Shown here: piece after piece, positions 10,910 to 22,080 of the stretch
How positions within the stretch are numbered: position 1 is the first letter of the stretch
How the letters are laid out: each line of letters begins with the position of its first letter
NCBI RefSeq assembly: GCF_029784135.1
Contig: NC_073746.1
Location: 245,088,307-245,152,306 of the forward strand
DNA from: Toxorhynchites rutilus septentrionalis
Lineage: Eukaryota; Arthropoda; Insecta; Diptera; Culicidae
DNA: 64,000 bases
Direction: 5' to 3'
The notes under the pieces: model-generated
The model's input: only the letters and a program-made list of their open reading frames with translations
Databases searched by the model: none
Told to the model about the DNA's origin: nothing
Made by a program: the position numbers and the translations under genes

Positions 10910-12133
10910 CTAACAAGGTATCAAGCATGGAATAATTGGGAAGCGATTAAAACAGATCTCTTGAAGAGTACCTTTAACCCGACGTTTTGGTTTGCGTTTG
11001 CTGTCTTGGCGTGCGTGGCTATTCATGTGTTGATCTCTGTGATCAGCACGAACGAATCGTTTTTCACATTTGCTGCATTGGTGGGGTTTCGTCGCAGGAT
11101 CATGGGTTTTCAAATGGCGGGCGAGATCACCCTTGTTTATGTACGATTTCGGACATTTTTCGCACTTCCACGGCTTGTCGGTGCGACTATGGTTCACAGT
11201 ATGCTCGTCAAGTACTTCTGCCGTAGGGGAGCGCTTACCGCATTTTTGGCATCTATATTGATAGTCTGAGTGGACACTGTTTTGATGTTGCTTCAAACCA
11301 TACCTTGTTTTATAGAAACCGCTGCATATTTTGCACTGGTATTCGCTATGTTCCCGGGGTTTTCTATCTCTCCTTGATCGCGAGCCCGAAGACGGGTCCA
11401 ATGGTGGTGTTGGAGCTGAGGGTGGATCGGAGTTAGGAGCAGTAGATACCATTGCTTCTGAATGAACTTTATTGTTGTGGTGTTCGCGTATAGGTTCAAA
11501 TTTCACCAATGAAGTTAACGGCTGCTCATAATCATGCTGTGGTGAATTGTTTGGCGTCAATGTCTCCAAACAGTGGTACTTTGATTTCGAGCTAGATGTG
11601 GATGGTGACGGTAGCAGATAATCAGGATGTAACTATACATTTCGAGATGGCAGTTGTTGAGCTAATACAAGCCTGCCTTGTTCGACATGCATAACCGGTT
11701 GAGACGAAATGTTTACGTTGGTTTTGTTTGTATTCATTGTTTGTTGTATATCATCACTAAACTGTTGTGTGTATACCGGTAGATTTCCTACAGTTGTATT
11801 TTGAAGTGTATAGTGTATACTTCGGTACTCCTTGGTTGGTATGTTTGTGTCTGGTGACTGGACCTCTTGTGTCAGGAAATATCCAGACGATGTGTATTCT
11901 GGATATGTAGTAGCATAATACGGATAGTTACCACCATTCGCCATTGATAGGTAAGTTGTTCCGTTATTGTCGTTTGAATGCATAGCTGAACCAATTTCTG
12001 ATGACGCGTACAACGCCCCATTATCATAGTGGGTATAATAGGTGTATTCGTTCACTGAGCTATTCAAATTGTCCGTTGGTTTCATCAAAACGATATTAGG
12101 TTGTTCTTCGATATCCACAAACTCACGATCCAT
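10910..12133 (-). CDS. C2H2 zinc-finger protein with one in-frame TAG
   Basis: The start is the ATG at 12133-12131 in a reasonable context (GCGAGATGG). A 166-codon N-terminal region rich in Asn, Tyr, Thr and Ser runs to a TAG at 11635-11633. The same frame then stays open for about 240 more codons to the TAG at 10912-10910. The downstream part has a charged linker (SRSRRDRKPREHSEY) and four C2H2 fingers: CKIC..H.NSVH, CQKCGKR..HTVNH, CEKCPKSY..HLKTH and CSKCEKRF..HMNSH. It ends in a basic tail (SKRKPKRRVKG), a likely nuclear signal. It is probably a DNA-binding transcription factor; target and orthology are not recognised. A GGTACTC donor-like site follows RRVKG, so the final residues may be replaced by a further exon. 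The gene appears otherwise intronless. Confidence 0.75.
11633..11635 (-). other. In-frame TAG inside the zinc-finger frame
   Basis: The codons read AAT GTA TAG TTA CAT. The downstream 22 codons, up to LETLTPNN, stay in the same frame and are Ser/Pro-rich like the flanks. Possible explanations are stop-codon readthrough (well known in dipterans), a nonsense mutation, a sequencing error, or removal of a 42-nt GTTACA..CATCTAG segment. That segment would keep the frame, but it is very short and has a poor donor. Confidence 0.85.
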
Positions 12134-13018
12134 CTCGCTAAATTAATGGTTTTATTTTTGTCGAACTCTGAATTTGGTTCGTGAACTGAAAACAAATGAG
12201 CGAGAAAAAATAGAATATCAACTTCACTGATCACGAAAAATCAATGGAAAGAACACAGTGACTAAGGACTAATGTACACGTCTGTCTTCCTTCGATTTGG
12301 TTTGTGAATGTTTTTTTTTCTGGTTTTTCGAGATTTTATAACGACGGGCGGTCGGAATATTTTTTATGAAGGTGCAATAAAATACCTTCTTTGTTTTTCT
12401 TACGTCGTGATTCAAAAGTTCCTAGTAGAGCAGACTTCAGCTCTTAACATATTCCCAGGAGTGAAAAAAATATGATAACCACAGAACTGTAATGCGATTT
12501 ATTTGTCTGTTACAATTCTAGCTTTTCATTTCAATGTTTTCCCATCATTTTATTAACCCAGAGATGAGAGATGATCTCACGATTTAAGTTTAAATTTCAT
12601 AACAATACAAATGCATTGTTTGAAGGAAACAAAAAAAAAAAAGGTTATCGTTAGATATTTTTCCTTCTGAACCATCATGGAAAAAACAGGAATGTCAGTC
12701 CCAGGTAGTGGGTTTGATTGTTCGGAAATGGATGGATGCATAATTTTAGTTCTGAGAAAGAGAAATTCATGAAATTTCCCTTTTAGTTTTCAGATTACGA
12801 TCTTGCTGTCGATTCCGCCTTAATATTCATGTTTTTTTGCGTTTTATTGACGTAATTTGAACACTAACTCAGAAAAAAAAGAATGATTATGACCTGGTCG
12901 CCAATCGTTAGGTAAAATGCTAGTAATATACCGCCTCGTGGCTTTTGAGTGGGTGTTTTTGAAATGTTATATATAATTAATAAGGGCAAAGGGAAATCAT
13001 TGTCCATCTTGGGTACAT
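12134..13018. other. Upstream region of the zinc-finger gene; no gene
   Basis: Presumed promoter side of the minus-strand zinc-finger gene. AT-rich with homopolymer runs; no TATA box or other element can be assigned with confidence. Confidence 0.45.
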
Positions 13019-13722
13019 TATACTACCGTTCTACGCATAGTTGTCCCATGTTTTCTAGCATTTTTGTCTACCAGAAACTTTGAGCATTTCAATTTAGCAA
13101 TACAGCGGGTTTTTCATGAACAGTAAACTATTGTTTGATGAAATGTTAAATTTTCCCTCACTTGAATCGATCAATCTCGATCACGGGTTTAAAAATTCAT
13201 TGTGGGACAGTTATGCCCCTAGAATATCGACATGGGACAATTGAATTTGATGTTGTTTTTGAAATACTGGGGACAAACAATGAGTTTGTTTTTTGTTTTT
13301 CCGAAAGTCTTTTGTGCATGCGTATATCTTACGGAAAACACAAAAAACTCAAAACATTATTAGGCATTTGCTACCAAGGTTTAAAAGTATTCTGTTAATT
13401 TTTTTTATCTGTTTGAGAATTAGTTCGTTCTTCCAAACCAGAAATGAGTGCATTAGCCCTACTAAAAGCGTGACATGAAATTCTTGTACTTGGACCGATG
13501 CATTTATTATGGATACAGAACAAAAAACATGGTGGGACAGTTATGCCTAGAATATCAACATGGGGCAATTTAGACTGATGTTGGTTTTTAAAACGCTGGG
13601 AAAAACAATAAGTTTTCTTGTGTTTTTTTCCCGGAAGATTATATACAAAACATCGTTCTATGAAGAAAGGTGAAAATTGTTAAAAAGTAACATGGGACAA
13701 CTATGCGTAGAACAGCAGTATA
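13019..13722. mobile_element. MITE, 0.7 kb, TA-flanked
   Basis: Inverted terminal repeats of about 32 bp with three mismatches: TTCTACGCATAGTTGTCCCA at about 13029 and its complement near 13689-13715. TA dinucleotides flank both ends. The interior contains two direct copies of a TGGGACAGTTATGCC..AGAATATC block (about 13203 and 13533), each followed by a related 100-150 bp sequence, so an internal duplication has occurred. No transposase is encoded; it is a non-autonomous element. Confidence 0.8.
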
Positions 13723-14650
13723 GTTATAAATGATTCTGAAGCACGATAGGAAAATCCAATTTATTTGGGCAGTCTTAATTAGGATACAAAAGATTCAGAA
13801 CTAACTGATGAGTTGGATTTTAGATAAAGTAAAATAATTCGTTATAGTTATTTATTTTTTATAGAAAACATATTCGCTAATCGTTGAGATTTATTTGACG
13901 TAAAAATTGATCTTCAATTGAAGAATTTAACAAGTACCTGTACCAGCAATAATCGCCCGAAAGGTTCGGTTACTTGCACGGTAGCCCTGGGCATAAAACA
14001 ACAATTCCGAAAAAGGGTAGCACCAAATAAAGTTTACAGGTTCAAACATATAGAACATATAACACACAAACAATTATCTCTGAACTGTTTACTTCATTGT
14101 TGTCTTTGGTTCAATAGAAAGCAATAGACTTCATTTATCTATTTGTCTCTTTTCATCCCCTCCTCTCTGGCTTAGTGATTTGTGGATGTTGTTTTTGTTG
14201 CGCTGATTCAGCAGTGAAGCGTAGTCAAAGTCATAGTACAAGGGGATGCTACTCTCCAAGAAAAAAATTGATGGGTCTGGGCCTAGGGACACGAACGGGA
14301 GTTTGACGTAGGACTGTGATTGTTTGTAGCAATTGTGTAAATTGTAGCAAATTCAAATGAGTTTTTTCATTGTTCAGAAATCTGTAATTTTAGGCAGTTC
14401 CTTAAATCATTTCTTATATCATTTAAACGGGTAGGATGAGGTAGAATCCGGAACCAAAAAATGTGCACAAAATACATTAAGGCCATTACCCCATTTCTTC
14501 TATTTATTAAATTATGCAGAGGAGGACAAGGAGTCATCATTTTTCAATGTATAACTATAGAAATACTTCAATATAACTATGGAAATATATTATGGATAAA
14601 AAAATAGAATTGTCCTTCGTTGCCACGTTGTCCGGAACATTGTTTGTAGA
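13723..14650. other. No gene seen
   Basis: About 930 bp of spacer; no open frame with a recognised domain. Confidence 0.5.
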
Positions 14651-14817
14651 GGGTTGTATTTTTTTTCTGTATTATAGTGATTTTCAACTCAATTTGGCTG
14701 GTTCGTCACTTTTACTTCCATTTTTGGAAGAATGTCGGGAGTGAGAATTGAACTCGTGACCTTTAGCGTGAGAGGCATGGATGTTACCACTACGCCAGAT
14801 CGCCTCCGGGGTTGTAA
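14651..14817 (-). mobile_element. Short tRNA-derived SINE
   Basis: On the minus strand a tRNA-like head carries TGGCGTAGTGG (A box) and GAGTTCAATTCTC (B box), followed by a roughly 70-nt body and an A-rich tail. GGGTTGTA occurs at both boundaries (14651-14658 and 14808-14815), consistent with a target-site duplication. It differs from the SINEs at 9258 and 34754. It is too diverged at the acceptor stem to be called a tRNA gene. Confidence 0.75.
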
Positions 14818-16332
14818 TTACTTTATAGCCAGGTGATGCATATTAAGTATCCTATGGCCATGAGTGCACTCTTGGGAAGTTCATGTAGTTACTGCAGTAA
14901 ATTGATCCCATAAGGTGCTGAGTTCTGCATATTTATAGGGAAGGGAATGGAGAACGTACAAGTGAATTCAGGAAAGTGAAGCGGGCAAAATAATAACATA
15001 ATTACTTCTAAGGAAGTCATATATGGGTAACATAATATTGAGATTACGACTACTTAAGCTATCATGATCTGACATGTGTGAGTATACTCTTTCGATCCTC
15101 TGAATCAGTAGCCAGGTAAATTCTTCAATTGAATATTTTACATTACCAAACAACATACTCGACATCATGATATCCTGGACCTCAATTACATAAATTGTTA
15201 GTAGCAAGACCTACACGATAAAAAATGGAATTGAGCGCGAATTGATTGTACAACAACCTGAACATCAATCTAAAAAAACCTCTGTCAACGTTTACCCTTT
15301 AGAGCCAGGTTCTCGTCTTAGGAGAGAATAGAGTAAAACCATCCAAGGTCATATCCAAGATCATTCCAAGATCATCATTGATTCTGCCAACTGATAAATG
15401 CCTATTATCGGCAAATGAAGAATAATCCATAACACGCATCGACATTGTAAACTAACCCCCGAATCGTAGGCAAATAGATTGCCCGTTGCGTTGTGGGGGA
15501 AAACGAGCGGTTAGTCGATAGTCGATCGAGATAACATACCCATTTTAATCATCAAGTTGTTTACTTTTTTACCTATATTCACTGTCCATGCTTAAAAGCA
15601 AAAAAAAAGCTGGCTAAATTTCCTGCCTAATGGTATAGAACATAACATTTAACGCAACACGATTTCGCAGCAAGAGTATGGAGAATTCTATCTTCTTCCG
15701 CACTGCGTTTTGTTTGGCGAACAAAAATCGCAACTCGCGAGAGAAATCGCACTCATTGTGAACGATTGTAAATGCGACTTAAAAATAACATGCACATTTA
15801 GAGAGAAGAAAGAAAGAGAGATGAAAAGAGAAGAAATACCAATTGCTATTGATTCGCATCTAACAATAATTCGAACAGAATAGAAACAATTGTAATTGTA
15901 CAATGTTTCATGAGAAGAGACAATATGACGTTATTGACTATAAAATGTAGTTTGTCGATTCCATCATTTGGAATCGTCTCGCGTGCGGGAAATGTGCTCA
16001 TCGAACGGTTATCGCTGATACAGGTACCTATTTAATGTTCTCCAGAACAACCAGAAATGTTTTGAACGACGTTTACATGTCGAGAAAGCGTAGTGAGAAG
16101 TGAATACGTGCTCCATTTGCTTATTTGCCTCACAATTTCTGTCGTTGTTGAAATATTTTTTTTTTTTAAATAAAGTGTAGTTATTTCTTATTATTTCCAG
16201 AAAAAAAAACATACCTCGTCGTCGAGCTAATGCATCTAACCAGCAACCTTAAAAATCAATTGTGCCGATCCTGCAGATAAGATGGTTGGGATGTTCTGCT
16301 TTGTGACATCTAAGGTGACTACTGCCAAGACG
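14818..16332. other. No gene seen
   Basis: About 1.5 kb. Several short frames without similarity; a GA-rich stretch near 15800-15830. Nothing supported. Confidence 0.5.
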
Positions 16333-16897
16333 GTACATCTCATGTAAGGAATTTCTCTACACACGTGCGCCTAGTGTGTAAAGGGATTCCGTACAATAGA
16401 AGTACTCAACACCACCGCCAAACGTCTGTTGTTGTGTTCGTAAAGAAGTGAATTGAGGTGATTTCAAGTGTTCTGTGCATAATTCAGAAAAGGGCTCGTC
16501 TTCTGTAAGGAATTTCTCTACACACGTGCTCTTATGTGTGTAAAGGGATTCCATACAATTGAAGTGCTCAAGATCGCCGCCGATCGCCTTCAGTTGCGAT
16601 TGTAAAGTCGTGAATTGAGGTGACTTCAAGTGTTCTGTGCAATACAAGAAATGGGTTTGTTTTTTGTAAGGAATTTCTCTACACACGTGCTCATAGGTGT
16701 GTAAAGGAATTCCGTACAAGAGAAGTACTCTACATTCCTTCCAATTGTTCAAATGCTTCCGCTAGAAAAATAGTGAAGAGAAGTGACTTCAAGTGTTCTG
16801 CGTACAATTCAAGAAATGGGTTCGTCTTCTGTAAGGAATTTCTCTACACACACGTGCTCCTAGGTGTGTAAAGGGATTCCATACAAGGGAAGTACTC
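16333..16897 (-). repeat. Hairpin array 1 (four tandem hairpins)
   Basis: Four imperfect palindromes lie at about 16333-16405, 16492-16569, 16653-16730 and 16818-16897. Each has a core GTAAGGAATTTCTCTACACA and a partner GTGTGTAAAGGGATTCC, separated by a short variable loop. The core repeats start at 16344, 16505, 16666 and 16831, a period of 161-165 bp. Arms extend to roughly 30 nt, giving a 73-80 nt foldback of pre-miRNA-like size. The spacers are also related (CTTCAAGTGTTCTG block). The strand is assigned by homology with array 2. Open frames across the region are a by-product of the repeat, since the 161-bp period is not a multiple of three. Possible identities are a small-RNA cluster or a hairpin satellite. 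Confidence 0.8.
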
Positions 16898-17774
16898 AAC
16901 ACTGCCGTTAAGTTCGAACAGAAAGGATGTGAGGTGTAAGAAAAATATAATTTGACTGGGTGATAATGATGGCGAGTACTATCAACGCAAGTGTGGTTTT
17001 ACACAACAGTTTCTATTTATCATGTTGCGTAATTTCGCAATTTCGTTGAAAACAATATACACCTTTAATAAAATGTACAAAAAGAAGTGAAGTGGCGTGA
17101 ACTTTTCAGAAGAACCTTTGTAATGGACATTGTGATTAAGTTTCTTAACTTCAGATATGGTTCCAAACATGGAAAAGTTCAGTAATTTTCGTAAAATGTA
17201 TGTATGTATTATAATACTTTTTTTTTCTTTCGAAGTGCAGTTTATTTTTCCTGCTATTGTATTGATTCCAGCATCTGGGGGCTGTTAAATATGTTAATTC
17301 ATTGTTCAAAATATGTCCGTTTCAACTTGCGGTCCCAGATGGAATCATTTTATTAATTGTATCACGTAAAACTTTTCGAATCCATCATCATAACTCGCAA
17401 TCACCCGTTCTCAGATTACGGACCCTGGCGCGTAACGCAGATAGTGCGCATATAAAGTGTCGACACACTATTTGATAATTTTTAAATATTATGCTGTACC
17501 TTTTAAATATTTGTCAAAGATAAGTCAGTATAATAAGTATGGACTTTTCTCTATTTGTTAATTGGCATCATGTATGTATGTATGTAAATGAAAACATGAT
17601 ACTATTTGTAATTCAATTAGAAGCTAATTTATGTTCCAAATAAAGTTTCGTAATAAGTTAAGATGGCGAACTAAAATGTCTTCTTATTTTGATTTTGTTC
17701 TAAATATCCACCACACATCCTATATTATGATGAAAATTCCTTTTTTTCATTGTGGTTCCTTTGCTTTCTCAGAA
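16898..17774. other. No gene seen
   Basis: Spacer with short TATG-type runs near 17197 and 17572. No coding feature. Confidence 0.5.
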
Positions 17775-18636
17775 TACAGGGCGGACTCGTTCATATACAG
17801 TTTCTGATTTCTTTTCATTATATATAATCAAATCATGTATATAATCGAGTCAAAAAAATATTTTTTTGCTTTTTTGTGCATATATTTTACGTTTTGGGGA
17901 TATATAAGAGAAGAATTTGATTTTTGATTCAGCCCCTTAAAGCCATAAAATACCTTGCTAATATAAAAAAATCAAAACTTTCAGGAGGTGATAGGATAGG
18001 TATTAGGTATTGGTATTTGATACGTGATAGGTGATAGGTATTTGATGAATAAAATCTTTCTACACATATGTTTGAATTTTTTTTTCTAATTTTTTATATT
18101 TCTCTCTGTTTCGGGCTCTGTTTGCCTTAAACTGGCCTTGATTCAAAAGTTATGATTCGTACGACAATTCTGTGGCTTCCATTTGAAAGATGAGTAAATT
18201 CTACAAAAGACACAGTTGAGAAAATTCAAAGTTAGTGAATTTAAGTAACATTTTAGCAGTGAAAAACTTAAAGTTAGTGGTTTTTAATGTGTCATTCTTA
18301 ACATTATCAAAAAAAAAAAAAATAAATAAATAAATTTGGAAGTTTCTATCAACCAAACTGAGTCTCTCTGACTGCTCTACAATTCGTTTTTTGGGACTCT
18401 ACTTCCATCGTTTTTTATTTCGCTGTAATATCAATATATTTTTAACAATTCCTGGTGAATCTTATCGATTTTTACTTCACTGTAATCATAAAAGCCAATT
18501 AACTTTCACATTAACGTTGAAATATTTCATTTTCGCTTGAAAAAGTTATATTTGAAATTAAAAAAATTGACACTGTATACAATCGAGTCTAAAATTGTAT
18601 ATAATTGGTTCTGTACACAATCGAGACCGAACTGTA
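17775..18636. mobile_element. Possible non-autonomous pogo/Tigger-like element
   Basis: Left end CAGGGCGGACTCGTTCATAT at 17777; right end, read on the complementary strand from 18634, CAGTTCGGTCTCGATTGTGT. The ends agree at about 18 of 24 positions and TA flanks both. Internal copies of TATAATCGAGTC (about 17840) and ACAATCGAGTCT (about 18580) look like subterminal motifs. No transposase is present. A GATAGGTATT-type simple repeat lies near 17990-18045. Confidence 0.5.
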
Positions 18637-19229
18637 ATATAATTTTATTTTATGTTTTGGAATCGTTGGCGAGTTAGTTTTGAGTTTTGTCCCATGTTAT
18701 CATGTTCTTTCTCGTTATTCATCATATTTGTTCATTAAGGGTTCCAAATCAGAAAACAAGTCACGTTGTTATGAAATAAAGTTAACGTTAATAACTTTTT
18801 TTGCCGCGAACGGATTTTGACTACATACATACCAAACGAATGGGAAATTCCCTATGATTTTTTATGATATATGTTACAATCCTATAATGTGTAAACGGTT
18901 TAATTTGATGAAAACTAGAAGCATCTCCATTTTCCCATACATTTTGTGGTATCCTGATTACAGTATTTTTCCTATGCTGCATGAAACACCTGGAGTGTGT
19001 GGGACGATGGTAAATGTCAGATGGGCTTACGTTGGCTAGTGGTTTGTTGTGGATGGTTTTTTGGAGCTAGAACGCGAGAGGATGTCATAAATTTGTTCTG
19101 CTCATTTGTGAGCTTCCCTATCCATGCCGTCAATAACGAGCAACCTATCGGCGATCAACGAAGGGGAATGATTGAAAGTCTCCGTGAACGAAGAAAAGAA
19201 GGAGAACACAGGAGAATATTTGCCTAGAG
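18637..19229. other. No gene seen
   Basis: Spacer; a 76-codon frame at 18997-19227 has a charged C-terminus but no recognised domain. Confidence 0.45.
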
Positions 19230-19473
19230 CAGGGGTTTTCAAATGGTGCTCCGCGAAATTACAGCAAATGCTTCCACTTGAAATAAAACAATGTTTCATT
19301 TAATTTCACTTGACATATACGACATATGACATATTTATCTTGTTTACTCAGGGTCAGATATCGTGTAATTATGCAATGCAAATAGGATTTGTATTATTGA
19401 TTAAAAAATTAAGGTGCCGATGTTTTTGCTATAAAAAGTGTTCTGCCATGAAAAAAAAAACTGAAACGCCCTG
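19230..19473. mobile_element. Possible hAT-type MITE
   Basis: The left end CAGGGGTTTTCAAATGG resembles hAT termini, and the right end complement is CAGGGCGTTTCAG. Length is about 244 bp. No clear 8-bp target duplication is visible (GCCTAGAG against ACCATAAG), so the call is tentative. Confidence 0.35.
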
Positions 19474-21580
19474 ACCATAAGCATAAATATTGGATCTCGC
19501 AGAGGCAAACATTCAGTGTCGTTCTAGATACGAAGCAACGAACATCGCTTGTTCTTCCTTCTTGCGCCATTACATGTCTTCGTTTCGGATTGAGCTATGG
19601 ACGTGATCAAATTACTTACTCGCTGATGTCTCTGGCATTGCAATCATTACATCAAACTGACGCCATTCCATTGAGGTTCTGAATTACACAATTGTGTGGA
19701 GAATCATCAAACTAGGCTACCATCAGCTCACAAAGAAAATAATTTGGTCAAGAATTTTGTGTGTGATTTTGTTCTGCGTGCCAAAAATGTCTTCAACAAG
19801 GGTAGCATTAGCGCTAATTTTGATCATAATGAAACAATGCCACTCTTTTCAAGGTTATTGAGATTAACAGATAGAACTTATTTCATTTATTTAGTCACCA
19901 AGAAAGTAAATGTCGTTCTAGAATTTAGTATGTGATTGGGTTTCGTTTGCCAGTGGCAAAATTAACTCCACTAAGGATAACAGCTGCGCTTATCTCGAGC
20001 ATGAGAAAGTAATGTAACTTTTTTCGAGGCCAGTAATATTAACAGAAGCGTTTCTTTTGAGAATAGCGCAAAATGATGAGAAGTGTCGATATTCTTAGTC
20101 GCTTCAAGCCACCAATGTATAGCTCTGTATGCATGCTATGTTGAACGCTTGTTTGGTGCTGGTTGATTTTGGTTGTACGAACGATGTCTAGAGATGCAAT
20201 TCCACTGAGACAACACTAAATAACATGTAGCTTGATATTTGATACTTGCTAGTATTGCCATTGTTGTTGTTTCCATCCGGTGCCAAAGAAAGATTGATTT
20301 AGTTATGATGTGGAATAATGGTGCTGTTGCAACAAGTATATAGTCGCCTGTAGCCGAGTTCATGTCAATTGCAAAAAAGGCCACCGGAATAGCGTTCGAG
20401 ATAAATTTTCAATGCATTAACATTGATTGATGATTTGAATTTCTTAGATTGACATTTTTTCAAGCGATTTCACATTTACCATTAAGCAAATAGTGAGCTA
20501 AAAGTATGACAACGCGTCTGCTATCACATTTTTTATTCAATTGTAAATTCTTCCAAAAAAAATTCTGTTTAAAAATCTTTGTAGCTGTTGATTCAGTTTT
20601 CCTTTGGTTTTATTTGGGAAGGAAAAAAAATTGTCACATTGACCACTTCAATTTATATACCTTTGATTTATTTCAATTTAATGTTAAACATAAGTTTTTT
20701 ACTTTCTTCAAATTTACCCTCACTATAGTTATTTTAACCATTTTTCCTTCTGTGACGAGGACAAGCATGCTTACTAATCGTTAGTTATTCCATACTCGAT
20801 AGTTTTATGTATCATTTCAATTATTATGTAGATAATCTTTTAAATACAACCTATCAAAGCCAACTTACGTCGGTTAACTTGACCTACGTACAGTTTTTAT
20901 TTTCACCAATAAAATGTTCCCTTCGTTCTTTATAATTCTCTTTGTCGTTTACCCGCATGTTTTTTTCATTTTTTATTCTTATTTATTTACCTTTACTATA
21001 AAAAAATAACGCACAGACACAACTTATCTGCTAACTTTTATTCTAACCAAATTTTCGGACATTCCAAAGTCAAACGTATATGAAACCTCGTTGAAGTGAT
21101 TGGAGCAGACGTCCAGAGCGTTATTCGTCCCCTATAAAGTACGATGATTTGAACGACGAAAAAAATCAATTTGACGTGTCACTCGAAGAGGAGCGTTGAA
21201 GTGTAATTTTGGGAGGAAAAAAATATTGATCGCTCTAAACGTCTTTCCTGCGTTTGTGTGTGTTTTCTCCCATAACAATATTACCTTTTTTGTATAAATT
21301 CTAGCGAAGTTACAACAAATAATTGAATGTTCCTTAAAATAACTAGCTCGAATGGTAATTTTTCACCACTTAGGTAATGGCTGCGTCTGAGAGGATTGAA
21401 ATATATGAGAAACAGATCAAACCATTTATACATTTAGCAGCTATAATTATAAACGAAAACAGTACAAGGAAAGTGCCGAATCCACAATATATCGCCATCT
21501 TCACGCATCTTGAATAGTTCATCCTCCCAGATTTTTTTGGTTCACGTCGAAAAACTGATCATGTTGAAAAAAACCTTTAA
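19474..21580. other. No supported gene
   Basis: About 2.1 kb. Frames of 60-92 codons occur but show no domain, codon bias or conserved motif that I recognise. Confidence 0.5.
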
Positions 21581-21582
21581 TA

Positions 21583-21829
21583 CAGGGGTGGCATTACGCA
21601 TTTCGAAACGAGTAACTCGTTTCGAGAAAATTCGAACTCAAATCGAAATGGTTTTAGTATTATGTATATTTTTCAAGTTAATATTTTCGGTGTACTAGAT
21701 TTAGAGCAAAATTTGTCTCGTAGAGAAATGTAAATTTTTTGGGTTCGTAAACAAAGCTGGTCAAAGGCATAGCAAAATGGTCGCAACGAACAAAAATCAC
21801 TCGTTTCGAAATGCGCAATGTCACCCCAG
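21583..21829. mobile_element. MITE, 247 bp
   Basis: A terminal inverted repeat of about 31 bp: CAGGGGTGGCATTACGCATT at 21583 against CTGGGGTGACATTGCGCATT on the complementary strand from 21829, both continuing TCGAAACGAGT. The CGAAACGAGT block is itself followed by ACTCGTTTCG, forming a small palindrome at the left end. No coding potential. Target duplication unclear. Confidence 0.75.
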
Positions 21830-22080
21830 ATGTTTATGGTGGCAGAGTGGCACATCTCAGGTAAACTCTAAAGTTGAATTTGCTTTGGTGGAATACGATG
21901 CCCGTCGTATCGGAAAATGCTGAAATTTGTCTTAGATCCCTACCTTCAATTCGACCATTTGCGAACAGTACATGTCGGAACTTATCAACGGATTGCTTAG
22001 TAGAAGCTCGTAATACAGAACTCCTCTCCCACCAAACACAGAGCATAACTCCGGTGGAGGTAAGCTCAGATGGTAACAGA

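Noticed and set aside
10961..11269. Plus-strand frames opposite the zinc-finger gene
   Set aside because: Antisense shadows of a frame with four clear C2H2 fingers.
14720..14807. tRNA gene on the minus strand
   Set aside because: It has a SINE tail and flanking GGGTTGTA repeats; best read as a SINE head.
16357..16871. 131-codon minus-strand and 83-codon plus-strand frames in the hairpin array
   Set aside because: They arise from the tandem repeat itself on both strands, and the 161-bp period is not a multiple of three, so no repeated protein unit exists.
16333..16897. Identification as a specific known mosquito miRNA
   Set aside because: I could not match the arms to any miRNA I know with certainty; naming one would be guesswork.
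19230..19473. Confident hAT element
   Set aside because: The ends are suggestive but no 8-bp target duplication is seen, so it is kept only as a low-confidence feature.
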